Of a stretch of 9,374 nt of DNA, positions 1 through 6,636 are shown one piece after another. The position numbers and the translations under genes are program-made. How positions within the stretch are numbered: position 1 is the stretch's first letter; each line of letters opens with the position of its first letter. The notes under the pieces are model-generated. The model was not told where the DNA came from and ran no database searches. It saw only the letters and a list, made by a program, of their open reading frames with translations. Origin of the DNA: an uncultured Chromatiaceae bacterium (lineage in GTDB: Bacteria > Pseudomonadota > Gammaproteobacteria > Enterobacterales > Alteromonadaceae); NCBI GenBank assembly GCA_946482615.1, contig CAMLSF010000141.1:1-9374 (forward strand). Direction: 5' to 3'.

Positions 1-18
1 AAAACGCGACGAATAAAA

Positions 19-141
19 TACCCGTTGTATTTGGCGCCGCAGCTTTGTTGCCTGCACTCTCTCGCCCCAGTCGCATAGTGATCTATGCTCCTGGGGTCTC
101 GTTCCTTTGTCGCCGCGCTGCAACACCAACTACTTAGGGTA
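19..141. repeat. Imperfect palindromic intergenic repeat element, full copy
   Basis: The element is bounded by short inverted ends (ATACCC at 18-23, GGGTAT at 137-142). The outer 25 bases of the two arms are about 70% complementary in inverted orientation. The centre is a strong hairpin at 65-96. No reading frame of note crosses it. It resembles the dispersed non-coding palindromic repeats of Shewanella/Rheinheimera-type genomes, but that family assignment is from memory and cannot be tested here. A partial second copy follows at 146-196, which is the direct evidence that it is repetitive. It could be a REP/MITE-like unit or an RNA-level processing or stabilising structure downstream of the gene ending at 201. 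Confidence 0.7.
65..96. other. Central hairpin of the repeat element
   Basis: CCCCAG at 65-70 pairs with CTGGGG at 91-96. Two unpaired bases follow on each side, then GCATAG at 73-78 pairs with CTATGC at 83-88 around a TGAT loop. No T run follows on either strand, so it does not look like a standard intrinsic terminator, although it lies downstream of the gene ending at 201. Confidence 0.75.
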
Positions 142-145
142 TTAG

Positions 146-196
146 CCGTCGTATTTGAAGCTGCAGCTTTGTTGGCTGCGGGCTTTCGCCCCAGTC
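146..196. repeat. Truncated second copy of the repeat element (left arm only)
   Basis: Positions 146-196 align without gaps to 22-72, with 42 of 51 bases identical by eye, including the shared core GCAGCTTTGTTG and TCGCCCCAGTC. The similarity stops where the central hairpin of the full copy begins. Only five bases then remain before the stop codon (201-203) of the large sensor gene. The central hairpin and right arm are missing. Confidence 0.7.
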
Positions 197-200
197 CTGA

Positions 201-3200
201 CTAGCTCTCCGTCTTTGGTTCTTTATCCAGTAGTGCAGCTATTTGTTCCGGCTGCACTGGTGGGCTAAACAAATACCCCTGTACTACCTGACAACCCATC
301 ACGTGCAGTAAATAGGCCTGCATTTCGGTTTCGACCCCTTCTGCGACCACCGCAATTTTCAAATAACCTGCCAGCCGGATAATAGTGGAGGTGATATTAC
401 GGTCTTGTTCAGAGGTATCCATATCCTTGATAAAAGCCCGGTCAATTTTTAAGGTGTCGATTGGGAAACGTTTCAGGTAACCCAAAGACGAATAACCTGT
501 ACCAAAATCATCCAGTGCCAGTGTAAAGCCCATGGCTTTGAGCTGATGCATCACCTCAAGGCAGTGTTCTGCATCCCGCATCATGGCGGTTTCAGTGATT
601 TCCAGCTCCAGTAAACTGGCATCTAACTGATAGTGCTGAAGTTCTTGTTGCAAGAAATCGAGTAAATCGGGTTGTTGCAGTTGTTGCACGGACAAATTCA
701 CCGCAACCCGCCCCCGCATCCGGCCTTGCTGTTGCCATTGCTGAATTTGAGCACAGACCTGACTAAACACCAGCCTGTCCAGTTGTATAATGACGCCATT
801 TTCTTCAGCAATAGGGATAAACATCAGAGGCGACACTATGCCTCTGGCCGGGTTATGCCAGCGGCATAAGGCTTCGTACCCTGTGATGGTGTTGCTGCCA
901 ACATTGTATTTAGGCTGATACACCACCTTAAATTCTCCCTGGCTGATACCACGCCATAAATCGCTTTCCAGCGCCAGATACTCCGGGGTGCGTTGCAGCA
1001 TCTTGTCATTAAAGAACTGGGCGTTGTTACGGCCCATCTGTTTGGCATGGTGCAAGGCAGTGTCTGCACTGCGCAACAAGATGTCTGAAGAACGGCCATC
1101 ATCCGGATAAACCGCTATACCTATACTGGCGGTCAGAGTAATTTCCAGATCGCCAAGCGCCAGTGGCTGGCGGATGTGCAGCAGTAATTGCAGGCTCAGT
1201 CGATTTAACAACAGATCAAATTGCTCAACACTAAAATGGGACGGCACCAGAATAGCAAACTCATCCACACCTAATTTTGCCAGAATGTAACCCGCAGGTA
1301 GTTGTTTTTGCAGTCGTTCTGCCACCATTTTCAGCAACTGATTACCGCTGTCATGGCCTAATGAATCGTTAATTTTGGCAAAGCGGTCTAAATCAACTAA
1401 CAACACCGCAAAGTGAGGAAAGCGGTTACTGCAGCTGTAAAAGGCTCTGTCCAGATGTTCCAGAAACAAAGCCCGGTTGGGCAACTGGGTCAGGGGATCC
1501 CTGGTACTGAGCTTCCGCAGCTCACGTTCGTTCAGTTTGCGGTTGGTGACATCTGAGAAGATGGCCAGATAAAGTTTCGGTTCCTGCGCCCCTTTACCTG
1601 ATAACAAGGTAATGGCTAAAGACAAGGCAAAACTATCGCCATTGGCTTTTTTACTCCAGACCTCGCCACGCCAGAAGCTGAATTGCTGCAGCTGCTGTAC
1701 TATGGTTTTCAGCAGTTCTGTCTGGTGCCCCTGGGCTGTATAAAGCTGCAGGGTTTGACCTTCCATTTGTTTGGCGTCAAAGCCGGTGATGTGGCAAAAA
1801 GCCTGATTTACTTTTTCAATGCGCAGCTGTTCGTCACCCAACCAGACTGCATCCTGAGTGTTATCGAACAGAGAACTGATCATCAGCTGTTGTTCCAACC
1901 GCTGATGCAAACGATTTTGATGGACACGGTAACGCCATAACAACAAGGCCAGCATCAGTACAGATAAAAACAACATCAACCAGAGCCAGCTCTGTTGGAT
2001 CCACCAATAGCGGTTAAACTGCAGTTGGTAGTCGCCTGCCGGTTGCCAATTCAGACCATCGCGGCTGGCTTCGACAACCAACTGATAGTCACCACTATTG
2101 TCCAGCTGCAATTTAAAATGGCGTTGCGGGTAGGTCAGCAGCACTGCCGGGGCTTTATCCAGACTATAGCGGAAATAATTCCATTGTTGACCTGCAGCCG
2201 GATAATGGCTCAGACGGAACTCGAGTTCAGGCCCCCAGCTGTCAATGCTCAACTGGTGCTCCTTTTGCTTCAGGTGCTGTCCATTTTCAGCAAGGAGTTC
2301 AAGGCGCAAAGGATTTGTCACAGCAGAGGTTTTGTGTTGCTGCAGTTGTACCTGATAATGGTTAATGGAACTGTTGATCAGTAGCTGCTGATTCACCAGA
2401 CCGGGCTGAAAGGGCAGCAGGTATTCGCCTTGATTTAACTGCCATTGCAACAGTGAGCTGCTGTTCAGATCCAGCAGACTAAGCTGTTGTCTGGACCAAA
2501 GCCAGAGTTGTTGGTCCTGCTTGAGCATATGTTGTTGTTGCCACGGAATTTGCCACTGCTTTTGTAAGGCCAGCTTCAGTTTGTTGTTGTCGTATTGAAG
2601 TTGATAAAAATAAAGCTGATCCGGGGTCAGCAGCCATAATCCTTGTTGCTCCGGCTGCAGATCAATGATTTGACGTGCATCTATACAAGGTGCGGTGTTG
2701 CAAGGACTGAATTGGTAGGTTCGCAGTTGCTGTTCTTTCAACTGATAAGAGTAGAGGCCGTCGTGGCCTGACAACCACAGTTGTCCGGACTGATAACGTA
2801 CGAACAACCAATTTGCCTGATCGCTGAGTAAAGTGGCGCTGTCAGCAGCGTGTTCCCACTGCCATAATCCTTGATGTGTCAGATACCAAAACTGCTCCTC
2901 AGCCAGAGTCAGATCCACCACAGGCTGCTGGAGTAAAGAGACCCAGTTGGCTGTGTTTTCATCATAACGCCAGATCTGCTGGCCAACCCAGACGAAGTAC
3001 TGCTGCTGTTGCCAGAACTTTTTCACCTGCTCAGGTGCAAAAGGGAAAGCCAGGCTGAGCGCTTGACCAGAGTCAGGCGACTGCAAAGTTAACTGTTGTT
3101 GCTCTATGTACCAGAGTCGGTTTTTATTATCCCAGATTTGAGTCTTCTCAATAGCTTGCATAGCCAGAGCTGAAGAATGCGCCAAAGCTAAAGTACCGGC

Positions 3201-4085
3201 TGGATCTGCCAGCCAGATGTTTTGGTGGCGGTCGGCAAACAACTCAGTCCAGGCTTGTGCCAGTTGTTGGGTCTGCCAGGCTTTTGCATCAGGCTGGTAC
3301 AGATACAAACTTTGAGGAGAAAGCAGCCAGACTTGTCCTAACGGATCAACTTCCAGATCTGTCGCATAAAAGTTCTCAGGTGTGGTTACATCCTGAAGCT
3401 GTTGTCCTTTTAACTGATAGAGTTGTTTATTTTGCACCAACAACCAGATTTGCTGATCCGGCCCTAAAGCCAAATCTGTTTGCTGTGGCAGCTCCAGCGG
3501 ATAATGTTGCCAGGTTTGGCTGGCCAGATCGTAACGGGCTAATTTGGAATCTTTGGACCATAACCACAAGGACGTACCATCGCTGACACCCTGCATCCAA
3601 CCTGCAGCTGTACTGCTGCTGCGCCATAACAAGCGGGCTTGGGTGGATTCTGCGGACCATTGCCAGATTTCCTGCTCAGTTAAAATCAGCGGTATAGAGT
3701 TATCGGACAAAAACAACGCTTTGATCGGTTGTTTGCTTTGCCAAATCTGGCGGAACTGGCCACTTTTTTGTTCAAACAGCCAGAGTTGATCCATGCTTGC
3801 CAGCCATAGCTGCTGCTGATTGAGCGTCAGTAATTGCACTAAAGCCTGAGTCTGTAATTCCTTGGGTAAGTTGTAGGACTGATGTTCATGACCATCAAAC
3901 CTATGCAACTGAGTGCTGGTACTCCACCATAACAAACCTGAAGTGTCCTGGGTAAATAGCTCTATGGCTAGATGCTGTGACTGACGTGAGTGCACCACGG
4001 GTTGCACTTGCAAATAAGCCTGAAGACCACTACTGCAGCAGACCAGCCAAAGCGCCAGGCAAAATTTAAGACAACGCAGCAGCAT
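201..4085 (-). CDS. Periplasmic-propeller sensor with PAS, degenerate GGDEF and active-type EAL domains (c-di-GMP phosphodiesterase)
   Basis: A 1294-residue inner-membrane signalling protein predicted to degrade cyclic di-GMP. The signal peptide covers residues 1-23 (likely cut GLQA|Y). Residues 24-590 hold about 12-14 repeats with the pattern xLWLxxxxxLxxY, typical of Reg_prop blades and enough for two propellers. A Y_Y_Y-type beta domain follows at about 595-690, a membrane helix at 700-717 and PAS at about 735-855. The GGDEF domain (about 855-1025) carries GVDEF at 939-943 and no RxxD inhibitory site, so cyclase activity is doubtful. The EAL domain (about 1045-1285) has E1071-A-L, NLSVQQL, EITETAM, D1192-D1193-FGTGYSS, LKID, AEGVE and QGYLF, so the catalytic set looks complete. 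The ATG at 4083-4085 starts directly at the signal peptide, with GGGGA upstream. trmL lies 93 bp upstream on the same strand; an AT-rich stretch lies between, but no convincing promoter was found. The ligand is unknown. Confidence 0.93.
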   Translation of the reverse strand: MLLRCLKFCLALWLVCCSSGLQAYLQVQPVVHSRQSQHLAIELFTQDTSGLLWWSTSTQLHRFDGHEHQSYNLPKELQTQALVQLLTLNQQQLWLASMDQLWLFEQKSGQFRQIWQSKQPIKALFLSDNSIPLILTEQEIWQWSAESTQARLLWRSSSTAAGWMQGVSDGTSLWLWSKDSKLARYDLASQTWQHYPLELPQQTDLALGPDQQIWLLVQNKQLYQLKGQQLQDVTTPENFYATDLEVDPLGQVWLLSPQSLYLYQPDAKAWQTQQLAQAWTELFADRHQNIWLADPAGTLALAHSSALAMQAIEKTQIWDNKNRLWYIEQQQLTLQSPDSGQALSLAFPFAPEQVKKFWQQQQYFVWVGQQIWRYDENTANWVSLLQQPVVDLTLAEEQFWYLTHQGLWQWEHAADSATLLSDQANWLFVRYQSGQLWLSGHDGLYSYQLKEQQLRTYQFSPCNTAPCIDARQIIDLQPEQQGLWLLTPDQLYFYQLQYDNNKLKLALQKQWQIPWQQQHMLKQDQQLWLWSRQQLSLLDLNSSSLLQWQLNQGEYLLPFQPGLVNQQLLINSSINHYQVQLQQHKTSAVTNPLRLELLAENGQHLKQKEHQLSIDSWGPELEFRLSHYPAAGQQWNYFRYSLDKAPAVLLTYPQRHFKLQLDNSGDYQLVVEASRDGLNWQPAGDYQLQFNRYWWIQQSWLWLMLFLSVLMLALLLWRYRVHQNRLHQRLEQQLMISSLFDNTQDAVWLGDEQLRIEKVNQAFCHITGFDAKQMEGQTLQLYTAQGHQTELLKTIVQQLQQFSFWRGEVWSKKANGDSFALSLAITLLSGKGAQEPKLYLAIFSDVTNRKLNERELRKLSTRDPLTQLPNRALFLEHLDRAFYSCSNRFPHFAVLLVDLDRFAKINDSLGHDSGNQLLKMVAERLQKQLPAGYILAKLGVDEFAILVPSHFSVEQFDLLLNRLSLQLLLHIRQPLALGDLEITLTASIGIAVYPDDGRSSDILLRSADTALHHAKQMGRNNAQFFNDKMLQRTPEYLALESDLWRGISQGEFKVVYQPKYNVGSNTITGYEALCRWHNPARGIVSPLMFIPIAEENGVIIQLDRLVFSQVCAQIQQWQQQGRMRGRVAVNLSVQQLQQPDLLDFLQQELQHYQLDASLLELEITETAMMRDAEHCLEVMHQLKAMGFTLALDDFGTGYSSLGYLKRFPIDTLKIDRAFIKDMDTSEQDRNITSTIIRLAGYLKIAVVAEGVETEMQAYLLHVMGCQVVQGYLFSPPVQPEQIAALLDKEPKTES

Positions 4086-4178
4086 CTGAATTCATTCCCC
4101 GGACAATTCTTATTAAAATTACTGATAAATCAGCAAGCTGAGTAACACTATAGCTCTATGCTTTCCAGCTTGGCAAAC

Positions 4179-4646
4179 TCAGGGCCTTGCGCCTGCGTAA
4201 CCCAGCTGACGCCAGGATTCATAGACAAAGACTGAAACTGCATTAGAAAGATTCATCGAACGACTATCCGGCGTCATAGGAATGCGCAGCCACTGATCTT
4301 TTGGCAAAGTCGCCAGCAGATCTGCAGGTAAACCACGGCTTTCAGGACCGAAGACCAGCGCATCACCTAATTGATAAACCGCATCACTATGATGATTGCT
4401 GCCTTTGGTGGTGCAGGCAAAAACCCGTGTTGGTTTGACGTCCGTTAAAAAGGCGGCAAAGTTCGCATGGCGTTTCACATCGGCAAACTCGTGGTAATCC
4501 AGACCTGCTCTTTTAATACGTTTATCATCCCAGGCAAAACCCAATGGCTCAATTAAATGCAGACGAAAACCTGTATTGGCACAAAGACGAATAATATTGC
4601 CTGTATTAGGCGGGATTTCAGGTTCATATAACACTATGTCTAACAT
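4179..4646 (-). CDS. trmL: tRNA (cytidine/uridine-34-2'-O)-methyltransferase TrmL
   Basis: A 155-residue SPOUT-class enzyme that uses S-adenosylmethionine to methylate the 2'-hydroxyl of wobble nucleotide 34 in tRNA-Leu isoacceptors in the cytoplasm. The start [20 protein letters not shown] is the family's conserved N-terminus. The knotted AdoMet-binding motifs are FGPESRGLP (residues 99-107) and [16 protein letters not shown] (122-137). Length matches the usual 155-160 residues. The frame stays open to 4697, but the extra 17 residues are not family-like and would run into the promoter region. The chosen ATG (4644-4646) has GGAAA eight or so bases upstream. It is divergent from fieF and reads toward the large sensor gene. 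Confidence 0.95.
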   Translation of the reverse strand: MLDIVLYEPEIPPNTGNIIRLCANTGFRLHLIEPLGFAWDDKRIKRAGLDYHEFADVKRHANFAAFLTDVKPTRVFACTTKGSNHHSDAVYQLGDALVFGPESRGLPADLLATLPKDQWLRIPMTPDSRSMNLSNAVSVFVYESWRQLGYAGARP

Positions 4647-4674
4647 GATGATTTCCAAATTCTGAAGCGCTGTG

Positions 4675-4683
4675 AGTGTAACA
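4675..4683 (-). promoter_or_regulatory. Probable extended -10 of the trmL promoter
   Basis: On the minus strand the bases read TGTTACACT, an extended -10 (TGn plus TACACT). It sits about 30 bases upstream of the trmL ATG. No good -35 is seen at the expected distance, which is tolerable for an extended -10 promoter. Position and motif only; untested. Confidence 0.45.
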
Positions 4684-4692
4684 AAATTGGCG

Positions 4693-4698
4693 TACAAT
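4693..4698 (+). promoter_or_regulatory. Probable -10 of the fieF promoter
   Basis: TACAAT matches the sigma-70 -10 consensus at five of six bases. The 17-base-spaced -35 position (4670-4675, CTGTGA) is weak. A transcript would begin near 4705, which leaves a 26-base leader before the GTG start at 4731 and would make an ATG start at 4707 practically leaderless. This promoter faces and overlaps that of trmL. Confidence 0.4.
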
Positions 4699-4720
4699 GC
4701 CTATGGATGCTGATGACGAA

Positions 4721-4725
4721 AGAGG
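4721..4725 (+). promoter_or_regulatory. Ribosome binding site deciding the fieF start
   Basis: AGAGG lies five bases before GTG 4731. The two in-frame ATG codons further upstream (4707 and 4713) have no comparable purine-rich site, so this motif favours the GTG as the start. Confidence 0.55.
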
Positions 4726-4730
4726 CGGAT

Positions 4731-5663
4731 GTGAACACTTTGAACACACAAACGACAGAGAATACAGATTATCAACTTTGGGTGAAACGTTCAGGTTATC
4801 TGACCTTGACTATAGCTTTAACTATTCTGTTGTTAAAGTTCAGCGCAGTGCTGGCGACCAACTCCAGTTCAGTGCTGGCGTCTTTTACCGATGCCTCTAT
4901 GGATTTACTGGTCTCTGTACTGAATTTTGCTGTGCTGCGGTATGCGCTGCGCCCTGCTGATCACAACCATGGTTTTGGTCATGGCAAAGCTGAAGCCGTG
5001 ATGGCTCTGTTGCAAGCCGCGTTTTTAACTGGAGCCGCTTTGTTGTTGCTGACACAAACCTTCAGCCGCTTTCATCAGGCAGAAGCTGTGCAGCAACTGG
5101 AATTTGGCATCTGGATCACTGTGCTTTGTGCCGCTTTAACCCTGACTCTGGTTTTAGCTCAGCGCTGGATCATTCAGCGCACCGGCTCTTTAGCGGTAAA
5201 GGCTGACTTGCTGCACTATCGCAGTGATTTGCTGATGAATTTGCTGGTGCTGGTGGCCCTGTTTTTGGCCAGTCAGAATTTCCTTTGGGTAGACAACCTG
5301 GTGGCTGTGCTGATATGTGGGTATTTACTGTACAGCGCCTATGAGCTGGCTAAAGAAGCCCTACAGCATTTACTGGATGAGCAGTTGCCCACCGATCAAT
5401 TACTGCGTATAGAACAGACTTTACTGACGCAAGCTGAGGTTCTGGCAGTGGAGCAGTTAAAAACCCGTCAGGCCGGGCCTTATGTTTTTATCCAGCTGCG
5501 ACTGGTCTTGCAGGATGATTTATCTTTGTTGGCCGCTCATGCCATAGTGGATCAGGCTGAGCAGCAACTGATGGCTTTATATAAACAAGCCGAAGTCATT
5601 ATTCATGCCGAACCTTATTCAGAGTCCGAGCTGAAGCACAAAACGATCGAGAGCCTTAAATAA
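4731..5663 (+). CDS. fieF: Cation-efflux pump FieF (CDF family, Zn/Fe)
   Basis: A 310-residue cation diffusion facilitator exporting Fe(II)/Zn(II) across the inner membrane by proton antiport, normally as a dimer. Six membrane segments fill about residues 20-205, followed by a cytoplasmic domain. Transport-site ligands are present: D54 and D58 (SFTDASMD) and H162 and D166 (LHYRSD). The interface motif D77-H80-H84 (PADHNHGFGHGKAE) is also intact. In the cytoplasmic domain several site-C ligands known from E. coli FieF are replaced (E241, R257 and E294 at the positions of H232, H248 and D285). The GTG start is chosen because AGAGG sits five bases upstream; ATG 4707 would add eight residues and lacks a good site. 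The 3' end overlaps pldB by 45 bp on the opposite strand. In E. coli fieF neighbours cpxP, and it is still within this cpx region. YiiP is the same protein. Confidence 0.93.
   Translation: MNTLNTQTTENTDYQLWVKRSGYLTLTIALTILLLKFSAVLATNSSSVLASFTDASMDLLVSVLNFAVLRYALRPADHNHGFGHGKAEAVMALLQAAFLTGAALLLLTQTFSRFHQAEAVQQLEFGIWITVLCAALTLTLVLAQRWIIQRTGSLAVKADLLHYRSDLLMNLLVLVALFLASQNFLWVDNLVAVLICGYLLYSAYELAKEALQHLLDEQLPTDQLLRIEQTLLTQAEVLAVEQLKTRQAGPYVFIQLRLVLQDDLSLLAAHAIVDQAEQQLMALYKQAEVIIHAEPYSESELKHKTIESLK
5619..5663. other. Convergent 3' coding overlap of fieF and pldB
   Basis: The last 15 codons of each gene, stop included, share 45 bp read from opposite strands (FieF ending ESELKHKTIESLK, PldB ending ALDRFVLQLGL). 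There is therefore no room for a separate terminator between them, and the two mRNAs would be complementary over at least this stretch. Confidence 0.9.
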
Positions 5664-6623
5664 CTGGTTCCGCAGCGGGTCGCTTTCAAAAATAATCTCA
5701 TGCAAGGCCCCCTGAATTTCCACCAGCTCACAAGGCAGCCCTTGTCGGGAGTGTTTCTGCAGATAAAGCTGCTGCATTTGGTTATCTACCACAGGATCTG
5801 CTGTGGCCTGGATAATCAACTGGGGCAAGGCCAGAGCCGGGCCCTGATGTAACGCTTTGATGGCCAGCAGGGATTGTTGTAACCAACGGCAGGATACGCC
5901 ACCCAGTTGCAGTTCAGGCCTGTCTTGATACAACTGACGAAATTGCTGATAACGCACCGAACTGTGCGTCAGATGATTACCGTTAAAGGCTTTGTCCTGA
6001 TAAGGTTTTTGACCCGGAAAGTAGCAGGCTGGTCTTCCGCATACCTGATTTAGCCTGGTGAGCAGGTTCACCAGTCCTGTTGCTATGGCTTTTGGTATAG
6101 GCTTACTTTGAATACCAAACATAGGAGAACAATACACAACCCCGCGAAACCCATGCTGGCTGTTTTGCTGCAAATAACGGCACAAAATGGCACTCCCCAT
6201 GGAGTGCGCTAAACCCAACAGCGGTGCTTGTTGCTGTGGCATGAGATGCTGCTCTAACCAGAGTGCGAAGTCCTGCACATAATGCTGAAAATCAGCCACA
6301 TCCCCTAAATGCCTGTCTGCATTGAGCCTGTCCGACAAACCCTGGCCTCTGTGATCAATCAGATGCAGAGTAAAACCAGCCTGATATAAATCAAAGCAGA
6401 ATTCCTGATACTTCTGACTTGCTTCAATACGGCCCGGTGACAGCACTATTTCAGCCCGTGGTGCCGGATGGCGGAAACTGCTGTAACAAATCCGGGTCTG
6501 GTCAACGCTGAAAAAAGATTGATGTTGACCTTGTTGCCAAAAAGTCTGCAAAGCAGGCAATGCCTCTGCCAGTTGTTCTTCAGTAAAGCTGGCGGATACA
6601 GATTTAGGTGATGGTACCGACAA
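5619..6623 (-). CDS. pldB: Lysophospholipase L2 (alpha/beta hydrolase)
   Basis: A 334-residue serine hydrolase of the PldB family (E. coli about 340 residues), which removes the acyl chain from lysophospholipids at the inner membrane. It has no signal peptide. The oxyanion region appears as HRGQGLSDR (91-99). The nucleophile elbow is AHSMG (139-143) with S141, an alanine replacing the first glycine of GxSxG. The acid is probably D280 in VVDNQ, which aligns with VVDN of the E. coli protein, and the base is H308 in ALHEI. The start is TTG at 6621-6623, preceded by AAGGA with seven-base spacing. An in-frame TGA lies shortly upstream, and there is no nearby ATG. The binding site overlaps the TAA stop of cpxA (gap ten bases), so it is the last gene of cpxR-cpxA-pldB and likely translationally coupled. 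Its end overlaps fieF convergently. Confidence 0.9.
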   Translation of the reverse strand: MSVPSPKSVSASFTEEQLAEALPALQTFWQQGQHQSFFSVDQTRICYSSFRHPAPRAEIVLSPGRIEASQKYQEFCFDLYQAGFTLHLIDHRGQGLSDRLNADRHLGDVADFQHYVQDFALWLEQHLMPQQQAPLLGLAHSMGSAILCRYLQQNSQHGFRGVVYCSPMFGIQSKPIPKAIATGLVNLLTRLNQVCGRPACYFPGQKPYQDKAFNGNHLTHSSVRYQQFRQLYQDRPELQLGGVSCRWLQQSLLAIKALHQGPALALPQLIIQATADPVVDNQMQQLYLQKHSRQGLPCELVEIQGALHEIIFESDPLRNQLFKALDRFVLQLGL

Positions 6624-6628
6624 GCAAA

Positions 6629-6636
6629 AATCCTTA
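6629..6636 (-). promoter_or_regulatory. pldB ribosome binding site overlapping the cpxA stop codon
   Basis: On the minus strand TAAGGA contains both the TAA stop of cpxA (6634-6636) and the AAGGA binding site of pldB, seven bases from its TTG start. This arrangement suggests that ribosomes finishing cpxA help start pldB. Confidence 0.7.

Noticed and set aside
19..141. Integron attC-like site (palindromic and about 120 bp, the size of Vibrio repeats)
   Set aside because: The terminal core sites (RYYYAAC/GTTRRRY) are not matched, no cassette structure surrounds it, and the neighbouring gene is a housekeeping-type sensor.
836..1102. 88-codon minus-strand frame inside the GGDEF-EAL region
   Set aside because: It is a shifted frame of the same strand, covering the GGDEF-EAL linker of the intact gene, and there is no sign that the main frame is broken.
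1995..2384. 129-codon open frame on the plus strand inside the sensor gene
   Set aside because: It is antisense to well-supported propeller/Y_Y_Y code, has no ribosome site or recognisable domain, and arises from biased glutamine-rich codons; other short antisense frames in this gene are alike.
201..4085. Low-complexity TTGTTG/CAGTTG runs as a microsatellite or DNA repeat
   Set aside because: They are explained by glutamine- and leucine-rich coding sequence, with no regular unit length.
4020..4085. Lipoprotein signal at the sensor N-terminus because of Cys16-Cys17
   Set aside because: The residues before the cysteines (WLV and C) do not fit a lipobox, while a normal signal-peptidase site GLQA follows.
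4134..4172. Inverted repeat CAAGCTG/CAGCTTG downstream of trmL as a terminator
   Set aside because: The stem is only seven bases with a 25-base loop, and no T run follows on the minus strand.
4647..4697. N-terminal extension of TrmL by 17 residues
   Set aside because: The family begins at [10 protein letters not shown]; the extension overlaps the divergent promoter region and lacks a ribosome site.
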